DNA of 64,000 nucleotides from positions 1 through 64,000 of the forward strand of contig NZ_LOPW02000018.1 of NCBI RefSeq assembly GCF_001469875.2. The letters run 5' to 3'. Below, piece after piece: positions 51,313 to 59,615 of the stretch. The stretch's first letter is position 1. Every line of letters begins with the position of its first letter. The DNA comes from Haloferax marisrubri (lineage in GTDB: Archaea > Halobacteriota > Halobacteria > Halobacteriales > Haloferacaceae). The position numbers and the translations under genes are program-made. Below the pieces are notes generated by a model. It saw nothing but the letters and a program-made list of their open reading frames with translations. It made no database searches and was not told where the DNA came from.

Positions 51313-52290
51313 ATGCAGTTTGGTATCCTCGGCACCGCAGGTATCGGCGTCGAATCGGTGATTCCGGCGATTCAGGCGAGCGACCACGCGGCGGCCGCCA
51401 TCGCGTCCCGAGACGAGGAGCGGGCGAGCGCGGTCGCCGACGAGGTCGGTATCCCCACCGCCTACGGCAGTTACGAGGCGCTGTTGGCCGACGACTCCCT
51501 CGACGCGGTCTACATCCCGCTTCCCAACAGTCTCCACGCCGACTGGGTCCGGGCGGCCGCCGACCACGGTCTGCACGTGCTCTGCGAGAAGCCGCTAACC
51601 GCCAGCGCGGACGAGACCGCCGCCGTCTTCGACTACTGCGAGGACGCGGGCGTCACGCTGATGGAGGGGTTCATGTACCGCTTCCACCCGCGGACCGAGC
51701 GGGCCGCGGAACTCGTCGCGTCGGAGCTCGGCGAGGTCGTCTCGGTCACCTCGAACTTCTCGTTCCGCCTGCCCGACGGGGCGGAGAACATCCGCATCGA
51801 GCCCGAACTCGCCGGCGGGAGCGTCATGGACGTCGGCTGTTACGCCATCAGCGCGGCGCGGCTCTTCCTCGGGACGCCCGACCGGGTGTACGCGACCACG
51901 ACCGACACCCGTGACTGCGGCGTCGACACGCGGATGTCGGGCGTCTTGGAGTACGACTCCGGCGCGAGCGCCAGCGTCGAATCGTCGTTCGACACGCCCG
52001 AGACGCAGTACTACCGCGTCCAGACCACCGACGGCTGGCTGGAGGCGAAGACCGCGTTCAACATCGAGCCGACGGCGTCCGCCGAACTCACCTACGCCAC
52101 CGACGGCCGGGTCGTCACGGAGACGTTCGACCCGATAGACAACTACCGCAGCGAGGTCGAGGCGTTCGCCCGCGCCGTCGAGACCGGCGAGACGCCGCGA
52201 ATCGACCGCGAGGAGTCCGTCGACCTCATGCGAACCATCGACGCGATTTACGAGAGCGCCGACAGCGGGCGCACGGTCGAGTTGGACTGA
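51313..52290 (+). CDS. Gfo/Idh/MocA-family oxidoreductase (second)
   Basis: This 325-residue protein has FGILGTAGIGVESVIPAIQAS (cofactor-binding), YIPLPNSLHADWVRAAADHG, HVLCEKPLTASADETAAVF (EKP motif), MEGFMYRFHPRTERA, and GGSVMDVGCYAISAARLFLG. It is a distinct paralogue of the preceding xylose dehydrogenase, with clearly different sequence. A TTTTATTAT element at about 51282-51290 lies 23-31 bases before the ATG, so it has its own promoter. It could act on another pentose or hexose, or on a derived lactone; the substrate is unknown. Confidence 0.88.
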   Translation: MQFGILGTAGIGVESVIPAIQASDHAAAAIASRDEERASAVADEVGIPTAYGSYEALLADDSLDAVYIPLPNSLHADWVRAAADHGLHVLCEKPLTASADETAAVFDYCEDAGVTLMEGFMYRFHPRTERAAELVASELGEVVSVTSNFSFRLPDGAENIRIEPELAGGSVMDVGCYAISAARLFLGTPDRVYATTTDTRDCGVDTRMSGVLEYDSGASASVESSFDTPETQYYRVQTTDGWLEAKTAFNIEPTASAELTYATDGRVVTETFDPIDNYRSEVEAFARAVETGETPRIDREESVDLMRTIDAIYESADSGRTVELD

Positions 52291-52317
52291 CGGCCCGCGG
52301 CCGCCGTCCGTTTCGAC

Positions 52318-53178
52318 TCAGCCCAACCGAACGTCGGAGCGAAACTCGGGGCGACCGGTCGCCTCCACGTCGAGACGGAACAGCGCACCCGCGTCCTCGT
52401 CCTCGCCTGCTCCGCCGTCCGGGTCGCCGCCGGCGGTCGTCACGTAGAGCGAATCGAGGTCGGGCCCGCCGAACGCGACGCTCGTCACCTTCTCCGTCGG
52501 CACGTCGAACCGGTCGAGTTCGGTTCCGTCGGCGTCGTACTTCACCACACAGCCTCCTTCCCAGCGGGCCGACCAGATGTGGCCCGCCGAATCGACCGTC
52601 ATCCCGTCCGGCAACCCGGGCGTCGCCGGCGATTCGACGAACCGCTCGCGGTCCGAGACGGCCCCCGACTCCTCGTCGTAGGCGTACCGATAGATGGTGT
52701 GTGCCTCGGTCTCCGTGAAGTAGAACCGCTCGCGGTCGCGGGTGAACCCCATCCCGTTGGGGATTCCGACGCCGGTCTCGACCGTCGTCACCGTCGCGTC
52801 GGTGCCGAGGCGGAACAGCCGTCCACCCGCGGACTCCGAGGGCATCGTCCCGCAGAACACCCGCCCGGCGGGGTCGGCGATAACGTCGTTGAACCGGGTC
52901 GGTGAGTCGACGATTTCGGTCACTCCCGTGAGTTCGCCGTCGACGACGCACCCGACGCGGCCGCGGTCCATGAACGCCAAGAGCGACCCGTCGCGCTGAA
53001 TCGTCACGCCGGCCACGACCGACGTTTCGACCGGACAGTCGTGCGCCCCCGTCTCGGGGTCGTAGCGGTGGAGTCGCCCGCCTTCGATGTCTACCCAGTA
53101 CAGCCGCTTTTCGTCGGGGTGCCAGACCGGGCCCTCGCCGAGTCGGCACGACGTGTCGACCACTCTCGTGACGGTCAT
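52318..53178 (-). CDS. xacC: Pentonolactonase (SMP-30/gluconolactonase family)
   Basis: This 286-residue six-bladed beta-propeller lactonase belongs to SMP-30/regucalcin. LGEGPVWHPDEKRLYWVDI contains the metal Glu of blade one, SPTRFNDVIADPAGRVFCGTM the Asn ligand, VGIPNGMGFTRDRERFYFTE the second Asn, and GLPDGMTVDSAGHIWSARW the Asp ligand. It hydrolyses the arabinolactone or xylonolactone made by xacA or xdh. The position between the sugar dehydrogenases agrees with the H. volcanii xacC. The ATG at 53178 (MTVTRVV) is the natural start, as upstream codons encode no domain. Confidence 0.9.
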   Translation of the reverse strand: MTVTRVVDTSCRLGEGPVWHPDEKRLYWVDIEGGRLHRYDPETGAHDCPVETSVVAGVTIQRDGSLLAFMDRGRVGCVVDGELTGVTEIVDSPTRFNDVIADPAGRVFCGTMPSESAGGRLFRLGTDATVTTVETGVGIPNGMGFTRDRERFYFTETEAHTIYRYAYDEESGAVSDRERFVESPATPGLPDGMTVDSAGHIWSARWEGGCVVKYDADGTELDRFDVPTEKVTSVAFGGPDLDSLYVTTAGGDPDGGAGEDEDAGALFRLDVEATGRPEFRSDVRLG

Positions 53179-53255
53179 GGGCGTCCGTTCGGAACCGACC
53201 GCAAAATACGCTTCCCCCGAGTTCGTGGGGGCCGCCGCCACTTCCGTCGCCGTCT

Positions 53256-54017
53256 TCAGAAGTGCGAGAGCTTGTCGCGTCGGTAGAGGTCGAGCGACAA
53301 CACCGTGTTCGGCGACCGCTGGCGGACCGCGTAGGCGATGGCGTCGGCGACCTCTATCGCCTCCGTCACCGAGCCCTCCTCGAACGACTCTTCGAGCGTC
53401 TCGCCGCTCTCGGAGCCGAACTCGGTTCGCACCTCGGTCGGGTTGACGCAGGTCACGCCGACGTTCTCCTCGCCGATGCTCCCCTGCAGGCTCGACGCGA
53501 ACCCGCGGACCCACCACTTCGTCGCGGCGTACACCGGGTTGTGGGGTCGCGGGTGGTTCCCGGACATGCTCCCGAGGAAGACGAGGTTACCTTCCGACTC
53601 TTCGAGGTGCGGAATCGCCTCTCTGGCCGTGTAGAACATCCCGTCGACGTTGACGCCGGTCATCAGGCGATACTCCTCGTCGGTCAACTCCGCGACCGAC
53701 TTGTCGATGCCGAGGCCGGCGTTGCAGACGACGATGTCGAGCGAGCCGAACCGTTCGACGGTCGCGTCGACGAGCGCCCGGACCGCGTCGGGGTCGGTCA
53801 CGTCCGTCGGCACGACGCTCACGGCTGCGTCCGTCGCCTCGCGAATCTCGTCCGCGAGCGATTCCAGCCGTTCGACTCTGCGGGCGGCGAGGCACACGTC
53901 CGCGCCGTCTTCGGCGAGCACGCGCGCGGTCGCCGCGCCGATTCCCGAACTCGCGCCCGTGACGAGCGCCGTCCGCCCGTCGAGCGGGTCTTCCAAAGCG
54001 GTTGGTCGGTCGACCAT
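53256..54017 (-). CDS. Short-chain dehydrogenase/reductase in the pentose cluster
   Basis: This 253-residue SDR has LVTGASSGIGAATARVLAEDG, VVCNAGLG, the active-site LGSMSGNHPRPHNPVYAATKWW (Ser, Tyr, Lys) and CVNPTEVRTEF. It resembles clavulanate-dehydrogenase-like and YdfG-type enzymes. It diverges from xacA (100 bp), downstream of xacC on the same strand. It is an uncharacterised member of the locus as far as I can tell. It could act on a related sugar, a lactone or an unrelated alcohol. Confidence 0.88.
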   Translation of the reverse strand: MVDRPTALEDPLDGRTALVTGASSGIGAATARVLAEDGADVCLAARRVERLESLADEIREATDAAVSVVPTDVTDPDAVRALVDATVERFGSLDIVVCNAGLGIDKSVAELTDEEYRLMTGVNVDGMFYTAREAIPHLEESEGNLVFLGSMSGNHPRPHNPVYAATKWWVRGFASSLQGSIGEENVGVTCVNPTEVRTEFGSESGETLEESFEEGSVTEAIEVADAIAYAVRQRSPNTVLSLDLYRRDKLSHF

Positions 54018-54088
54018 ACGCCGTGATTGTGACCCTGTCGCATACGTGTTTTCCCCGTGGCAATCCGGCGACGGGCGCTTGGAACACG

Positions 54089-54116
54089 TTTATTAGACTC
54101 CCGTCGATTGTCATCG
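54089..54116 (+). promoter_or_regulatory. xacA promoter: TATA box and candidate operator
   Basis: TTTATTA (54089-54095) lies 23-29 bases before the ATG at 54118, giving a leaderless transcript. CGATTGTCATCG (54105-54116), with palindromic outer arms CGAT and ATCG, sits between the TATA box and the start. It parallels the site before xacE. Confidence 0.5.
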
Positions 54117-54117
54117 T

Positions 54118-54882
54118 ATGGCACGTATTGCGGTCACCGGAGCGGCTGGAAACGTCGGGAGAGTCACGGTCGAGACGCTGGACTCGGACCACGACGTGAC
54201 GCCCATCACGCATCGCGAGCGCGAGGGACTCGACAGCGTCATCCTCGACGTGCGCGACGAAGACGCGCTGACGGAGGCGTTCGAGGGCCACGACATCGTC
54301 GTCCACCTCGCGGCCAACCCGAACCCCGACGCGGCGTGGGACAGCGTCTACGAGGTCAACATCGGCGGCACGTACAACGTCTACGAGGCGGCGCTGGCGG
54401 CCGATATCGACCGGCTCGTCTTCGCCAGCACGAACCACGTCCACCAGATGTACAACATCGCGGACGCGACCCGACCGGAGACGCTGGCGGCCGAGGCCGA
54501 GGCGGTTCGGGTGTCGGACCCGCCGCGCCCCGACTCGTACTACGGCGTGAGCAAGGTGTTCGGCGAGGCGCTGGGCAACTACTACGCGGACCGACACGGG
54601 TTGGAGGTGCTCAACCTCCGCATCGGGTGGCTCCTGACGGTCGACGAGGTCCGAGAGAAGATGGACGAAGAGGAGTCCGTCGCGCGCTACGTCCGCGCGA
54701 TGTGGCTTAGTCCCGACGACTGCGAGCAGGGGATGCGGCGGGCCGTCGAAGCACCGCTTCCCGACTCGCCGCTCGCCGTCAACCTCATCTCGGCGAACGA
54801 CGACCGGTATCTCTCGCTCACGGAGGCGATGCGCACCATCGGTTATCGCCCGCGGGACAACTCGGCGACCGTCGTGGAGTGA
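54118..54882 (+). CDS. xacA: L-arabinose 1-dehydrogenase (extended SDR family)
   Basis: This 254-residue protein is an NAD(P)-dependent epimerase/dehydratase-type SDR. IAVTGAAGNVGRVTVETL (cofactor loop), HLAANPNPDAAW, NIGGTYNVYEAA, FASTNHVHQMY and PRPDSYYGVSKVFGEAL with the Tyr and Lys catalytic pair. In the H. volcanii locus the gene at this place is the L-arabinose dehydrogenase XacA. It forms the first step to arabinolactone, which xacC opens. It has its own TATA box. It is separated by 250 bp from the transporter operon. Confidence 0.9.
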   Translation: MARIAVTGAAGNVGRVTVETLDSDHDVTPITHREREGLDSVILDVRDEDALTEAFEGHDIVVHLAANPNPDAAWDSVYEVNIGGTYNVYEAALAADIDRLVFASTNHVHQMYNIADATRPETLAAEAEAVRVSDPPRPDSYYGVSKVFGEALGNYYADRHGLEVLNLRIGWLLTVDEVREKMDEEESVARYVRAMWLSPDDCEQGMRRAVEAPLPDSPLAVNLISANDDRYLSLTEAMRTIGYRPRDNSATVVE

Positions 54883-55099
54883 GCGAGAGCGTCGTTACCC
54901 GAGCGACTGCGACGTGACGTACGCGGCTGTCGACCGACCGTGAGACGGCGTCGCGGGCGAGGACGATCGCCCCCGGACAGCGTTTCGTTCGGCTCTCGAA
55001 AACGCCTTCTTTTCGGTGCTCACGGTTTTCGCCCCGAGCGCGCCGCAGCACGCGTTGACGAAACCCCGCCCCTTTTATATCATCATCTGTCATTCACAA

Positions 55100-55109
55100 C
55101 TTATATATG
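55100..55109 (+). promoter_or_regulatory. TATA-like element of xacG
   Basis: CTTATATATG ends 24 bases before the ATG at 55133, at leaderless spacing. A second CCTTTTATAT box lies 29 bases further upstream (55071-55080), so a second start site with a short leader is possible. Confidence 0.5.
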
Positions 55110-55132
55110 CGGGTAGCTAACATGGGTACTAC

Positions 55133-56506
55133 ATGGTCGAGCATGACAGTAGCGATGGAAGTGTGAACCGTCGAAAGTACCTGAAGGCCCTGACCGTGGG
55201 TGCCGCCGCCGGCCTCGCTGGATGTACCGGTGGTGGCGGCTCCGAGACCGAGGCCACCGAAGGAGGGAGTGGCTCTGGTGGCTCCGGCGACGACACCGAG
55301 ACCGGCGGGAGCAGTTCGGGCAGCACGTGGGACTCGCAACTGGAAGTGCTCCACGGCTGGGCCGGTGGCGACGGCGAGGCGGCGGTCACCGCGCTCATCG
55401 AGGCGTTCGAGGAAGAGCATCCCGAGATGGACACGAACTTCCAGGCGGTCGGCGCGAGCGCGAACGTGAACCTCAACGCGACGATTCTCCGGCGACTCGC
55501 GAACAACAACCCGATGAGTTCGTTCGCCAACTGGCCGGGGAAGAACCTCGAGCGCTACTCGGGCGCGCTGATGGACCTCGAAGCCGACGTGTGGGACGCC
55601 GAGGGCTTCAAAGACACCATGCAGGCCCGCGCGGTCGAACTGTGTAAGTTCAACGACAAGATGCCGGCGGTCCCGCTCGGGTCCCACCGGATGAACAACC
55701 TGTTTTACAACACCGCCGTGTTCGAGGAGGCCGGCATCGACGCGTCGAGCCTCGACAGCGTCGACGCGCTCCTCGACGCGCTCGAAGCTATCGACCAGAA
55801 CACGGACGTGACGCCGATGGCGCAGGCGATGGTCGCGCCGTGGACGAACCTCCAGCTCTGGGCGCAGATTCTGACGAGCCAAAGCGGCGTCGACGCGTAC
55901 ACGAACTTCATCGAGGGCAACCCCGACAGGGCGGCCGTCGTCGAGGCGCTCGAAGCGCTGAAGACCATCAACGAGAACTACATCACCGCCGACGCCTCGT
56001 CCATCAGCTTCACGACGGCGGGCCAGAAGGTCATCTCGGGCAACGCGGCCACCATTCACCAGGGGAACTGGGTGTACGGCATGTTCCGCGCCGACGACAG
56101 TTTCAACTACAAAGAGCAGTGGGACTGGATACCGTTCCCGGGCACGGAGGGAATCTACTTCTACCACGTGGACTCCATCGTCGCGCCGAGCAACAACCCG
56201 AGCCGCGAGGAGACCATCGCGTGGCAGAAGTTCGTCGGCACGAAGAAGGCCCAAATCGCCTTCAACAACCCCAAGGGGTCGGTTCCGCTCCGCACCGACA
56301 TCGACCCGAGCGAACTGACCGACTTCCTCGCGATGACCTACGAGGACCTCACCGACTCGGAGGCGTACCCGCCGACCATCGCCCACGGTCTCGCCGTCAC
56401 GCCCAAGACGATGGGCGCGTGTAAGACCGCCTTCGGCGACAACTTCATGGGGCCGTTCAAGGTCGAAGCCACCGCTGACGCGCTCATCGAAGCGGTCTCC
56501 GAGTAA
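55133..56506 (+). CDS. xacG: Pentose ABC importer, binding protein
   Basis: This 457-residue lipoprotein is a family 1 sugar-binding protein. Its N terminus has RRKYLKALTVGAAAGLAGC, a Tat-like signal with lipobox, then a Gly/Ser/Glu linker rich in acidic residues, and the mature LEVLHGWAGGDGEAAVTALIEAFEEEHPEMD opening. GTEGIYFYHVDSIVAPSNNPSREETIAWQKFV near the C terminus is typical. It should bind xylose and arabinose outside the cell and feed the XacH/XacI channel. Its position and order match the H. volcanii XacGHIJK importer. Confidence 0.92.
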   Translation: MVEHDSSDGSVNRRKYLKALTVGAAAGLAGCTGGGGSETEATEGGSGSGGSGDDTETGGSSSGSTWDSQLEVLHGWAGGDGEAAVTALIEAFEEEHPEMDTNFQAVGASANVNLNATILRRLANNNPMSSFANWPGKNLERYSGALMDLEADVWDAEGFKDTMQARAVELCKFNDKMPAVPLGSHRMNNLFYNTAVFEEAGIDASSLDSVDALLDALEAIDQNTDVTPMAQAMVAPWTNLQLWAQILTSQSGVDAYTNFIEGNPDRAAVVEALEALKTINENYITADASSISFTTAGQKVISGNAATIHQGNWVYGMFRADDSFNYKEQWDWIPFPGTEGIYFYHVDSIVAPSNNPSREETIAWQKFVGTKKAQIAFNNPKGSVPLRTDIDPSELTDFLAMTYEDLTDSEAYPPTIAHGLAVTPKTMGACKTAFGDNFMGPFKVEATADALIEAVSE

Positions 56507-56560
56507 GGCTTCGGTCGAAACTACACCTTTATCACCCACAAATAAAATATAGGTATATCG

Positions 56561-57514
56561 ATGGCTACACACGATAACACGGAGCACGTCGCCGACGCGA
56601 CCGACGAGGCGGTCGGGTGGGAGTCGAAGCTCCGGTATTTCCTCAACAGCGACTTCGTTCGCTCCGCGCCGTACTGGGGAATCCCGTTCGTCCTCATGAG
56701 CATCGCCGTTTACGGTGGCATCGGCTACAACTTCGCCATCTCGTTTACGGACTACGAGGGCCTCGGCACCCCCGATTACTCCGCCCTCGACCTGGAGATG
56801 TACGCCCAGGCGCTGTCGAGCGACGCGTTCGTCTCCGCCGCGCAGAACAACTTGGTCCTCCTCGTGGCGTTTACGACCGTCTGTCTGATACTCGGCCTGT
56901 TCCTCGCAATTCTGTTGGACCACGGCATCCGCTTCTCGGAGAAGTTCCAGACGGTCTATCTCCTCCCGATGAGCCTCTCGTTCGTCGTCACCGCGCAACT
57001 GTGGCTCTGGATGTTCAACGTCGAAAGCGGCATCCTCAACCTCGTCGTGACGACTCTCGGGTTCAACCCGGTGGACTGGCTCGGAAATCCGTCAATCGCG
57101 CTCGGGGCGGTGATATTCGCCCTCATCTGGCAGTTCAGCGGGTACACGATGGTCGTCTACCTCGCGGGGCTCCAGTCGATTCCGAACGACCAGTTCGAGG
57201 CCGCCCGCGTCGACGGTGCGAGCATCACCCGGACCTACCTCCGCATCATCGTCCCGCAACTGAAGGAAGCGTCCGTCAGCGCGGCCGTCGTGCTGATGGT
57301 GTTCGCGCTGAAGGCGTTTACCTTCCTGTACGCGCTCGTCGGCCGGTACCGCCCGCCGAACGGGACGGACATCCTGGCGACGCTCATGGTGCGCCGCGCG
57401 TTCAAGTTCGGTGAGTGGGCCTACTCGGCCGCCATCGCGACCATGCTCCTCGTCATGGCGCTCGGCGTCATCGGACCGTACCTCTACTACCAGTACAAAC
57501 AGGGGAGTCTCTGA
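56561..57514 (+). CDS. xacH: Pentose ABC importer, permease
   Basis: This 317-residue permease has six membrane segments of the MalF/UgpA class. FGTL-type features include PMSLSFVVTAQLWLWMFN, the SIPNDQFEAARVDGASITRTYLRIIVPQL EAA loop (about residues 208-236), and a final GPYLYYQYKQGSL tail. It begins 54 bp after xacG, with a CTTTATC box about 28-35 bases before the ATG that could give an extra internal start. It pairs with XacI, which begins 2 bp after its stop. Confidence 0.92.
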   Translation: MATHDNTEHVADATDEAVGWESKLRYFLNSDFVRSAPYWGIPFVLMSIAVYGGIGYNFAISFTDYEGLGTPDYSALDLEMYAQALSSDAFVSAAQNNLVLLVAFTTVCLILGLFLAILLDHGIRFSEKFQTVYLLPMSLSFVVTAQLWLWMFNVESGILNLVVTTLGFNPVDWLGNPSIALGAVIFALIWQFSGYTMVVYLAGLQSIPNDQFEAARVDGASITRTYLRIIVPQLKEASVSAAVVLMVFALKAFTFLYALVGRYRPPNGTDILATLMVRRAFKFGEWAYSAAIATMLLVMALGVIGPYLYYQYKQGSL

Positions 57515-57516
57515 CC

Positions 57517-58446
57517 ATGTCACAGTCGTCATCCACAGGCAGTTTCGACGTCGCATCGCTCGTCGAGGACGTGAACCTCCGGCGCGTCGGCCAGTACGCG
57601 CTCGTCGTGTTCTTCCTCGGGTTCTTCCTCGTCCCGCTGGAGACGGGCATCATGACCGCCATCAAGACGAACGAGTCTGTCGCTCGCTCGCTCCCCTTCG
57701 CGCCGCCGGTCGGCGAGGGATTCACCCTCGGGAACATCCAGTTCGCCCTCGAACAGCTCTCGGGGTCGTTCTTCAACTCGCTCGTCATGTCGATTCCGGC
57801 GACCATCGGGAGCGTCCTGTTCGGGAGCATGGCCGCCTACGGCCTCACGATGGTCAACTGGCGGGCGCAGATGGGCGTGCTGATGCTGTTCGTCGTCGGC
57901 GTCTTCGTCCCGTACCAGGCCGTGTTGGTCCCGCTCGCGCGCTTCTGGAACAACATCTTCCCGCTCGCGCGGATGATAGAGCCGATGGTGGCGTCGATAC
58001 CCTTCTTCCAGGGGTACCACGCCGAACTCGTGCCGCTCGTCATCACCCACATCGCCTACGGGATTCCCATCTGTACGATACTGTTCCGGTCGTACTACCA
58101 GAGCCTCCCGAACTCGCTCGTGGAGGCCGGCAAAATCGACGGCGCGAGCATCACGAAGATCTACCGGCGCATCATCCTGCCCATCTCGAAGCCGATGTTC
58201 GGCGTCGTGTTCATCTACCAGTTCACGCAGATTTACAACGAGTTCCTCTTCGCGTTCACGCTCGTCACCGGCTCCGACGCGCCGGCGGCACCGGTCACGC
58301 TGGTGCTGCCCGCAATCGGGGCCTCGACCTCCGGCATCGACTTCGGTATCAGGATGTCCGCGGCGTTCCTCGCCGCGATTCCGACGCTCATCCTGTACGT
58401 CGCGTTCGCCGAGCAGTTCGCCAAGGGACTTCGCACGGAGGCCTAA
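57517..58446 (+). CDS. xacI: Pentose ABC importer, permease
   Basis: This 309-residue permease has six membrane segments of the MalG/UgpE class. FLGFFLVPLETGIMTAIKTNESV (first helix and loop), FGSMAAYGLTMVNWRAQ, and the EAA loop SLPNSLVEAGKIDGASITKIYRRIILPIS are visible. It forms the channel with XacH. ATG at 57517 is 2 bp after the xacH stop. The start and stop spacing with the ATPase genes (3 bp to xacJ) indicates one operon. Confidence 0.92.
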   Translation: MSQSSSTGSFDVASLVEDVNLRRVGQYALVVFFLGFFLVPLETGIMTAIKTNESVARSLPFAPPVGEGFTLGNIQFALEQLSGSFFNSLVMSIPATIGSVLFGSMAAYGLTMVNWRAQMGVLMLFVVGVFVPYQAVLVPLARFWNNIFPLARMIEPMVASIPFFQGYHAELVPLVITHIAYGIPICTILFRSYYQSLPNSLVEAGKIDGASITKIYRRIILPISKPMFGVVFIYQFTQIYNEFLFAFTLVTGSDAPAAPVTLVLPAIGASTSGIDFGIRMSAAFLAAIPTLILYVAFAEQFAKGLRTEA

Positions 58447-58449
58447 GCT

Positions 58450-59613
58450 ATGGGACAGATTCAACTCACCGACCTGACGAAGCGCTTCGGCGACACGGTC
58501 GCCGTCGACGACCTCTCGCTCGACATCGCCGACGAGGAGTTCCTCGTCCTCGTCGGTCCGTCGGGCTGTGGGAAGTCGACGACGCTCCGAATGCTCGCCG
58601 GCCTGGAGACCGCGACCAGCGGGGACATTTACATCGGCGGGGACCACATGAACTACCGCGTCCCGCAGAACCGCGACATCGCGATGGTGTTCCAGGACTA
58701 CGCGCTGTACCCCCACATGACCGTCCGGCAGAACATCCGGTTCGGGCTGGAAGAAGAGGAGGGATACACGTCTGCGGAGCGCGACGAGCGCGTCGTCGAA
58801 GTCGCGGAGACGCTCGGCATCGCCGAGCTGCTCGACCGCAAGCCCGACGAACTCTCGGGCGGCCAGCAACAACGGGTCGCACTCGGGCGCGCAATCGTGC
58901 GCGACCCCGAAGTGTTCCTGATGGACGAACCGCTGTCCAACTTGGACGCCAAACTGCGGGCGGAGATGCGGACCGAACTCCAGAACCTGCAGGACCAACT
59001 CGCGGTCACGACCGTATACGTCACCCACAACCAGACCGAGGCGATGACGATGGCGGACCGCATCGCCGTCATGGACGACGGCGAACTCCAGCAGGTGGCC
59101 TCGCCCTTCGAGTGCTACCACGAGCCGAACAACCTGTTCGTCGCGGAGTTCATCGGCGAGCCGATGATAAACCTCGTCCGCGGGACGCGCTCGGAGACGA
59201 CGTTCGTCGGCGAGCACTTCTCGTACCCGCTCGACGAGGGCGTGATGGAGGCGGTCGGCGACCGCGAGGACCTCGTCTTGGGGATTCGTCCCGAAGACAT
59301 CGAGGTCGTTGACGCGGCGACCGACGACACCGCCGCCGACGCCGCGCTCGGCGACCACGAACTCCGGATGGACGTGACCGTCGTGGAACCGCACGGCGAC
59401 CAGAACGTCCTCCACCTCTCGCACCCGGACCAACCCTCCGCCGACGACGCCCTGCAGGCGGTCACGGAGGGGATGCACCTCGTCACCCGGGGCGACCGCG
59501 TCACGGTGACGATTCCGCCGGACAAGATTCACGTGTTCGACGCGGAGACCGGAACCGCGGTGCACAACCGCCGCCACGACCAGGAAGCCGACCTCACACA
59601 ACTCGAACAGTAG
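58450..59613 (+). CDS. xacJ: Pentose ABC importer, ATPase 1
   Basis: This 387-residue ATPase belongs to the MalK/UgpC class. It has Walker A GPSGCGKSTTLRMLAGLE, Q-loop VFQDYALYPHMT, signature ELSGGQQQRVALGRAIVRDP, Walker B FLMDEPLSNLDAKLR and switch His THNQTEAMTM. The C-terminal OB-like regulatory domain (about 240-387) includes LGIRPEDIEVV. It powers XacHI. A second ATPase, xacK, follows 3 bp later. Part of the two genes is nearly identical at the DNA level, which suggests gene conversion. Confidence 0.93.
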   Translation: MGQIQLTDLTKRFGDTVAVDDLSLDIADEEFLVLVGPSGCGKSTTLRMLAGLETATSGDIYIGGDHMNYRVPQNRDIAMVFQDYALYPHMTVRQNIRFGLEEEEGYTSAERDERVVEVAETLGIAELLDRKPDELSGGQQQRVALGRAIVRDPEVFLMDEPLSNLDAKLRAEMRTELQNLQDQLAVTTVYVTHNQTEAMTMADRIAVMDDGELQQVASPFECYHEPNNLFVAEFIGEPMINLVRGTRSETTFVGEHFSYPLDEGVMEAVGDREDLVLGIRPEDIEVVDAATDDTAADAALGDHELRMDVTVVEPHGDQNVLHLSHPDQPSADDALQAVTEGMHLVTRGDRVTVTIPPDKIHVFDAETGTAVHNRRHDQEADLTQLEQ

Positions 59614-59615
59614 CC

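Noticed and set aside
55094-56998. Long minus-strand frames opposite the pentose transporter genes
   Set aside because: They are shadows of xacG and xacH; the plus-strand frames carry a lipobox, binding-protein and permease signatures.
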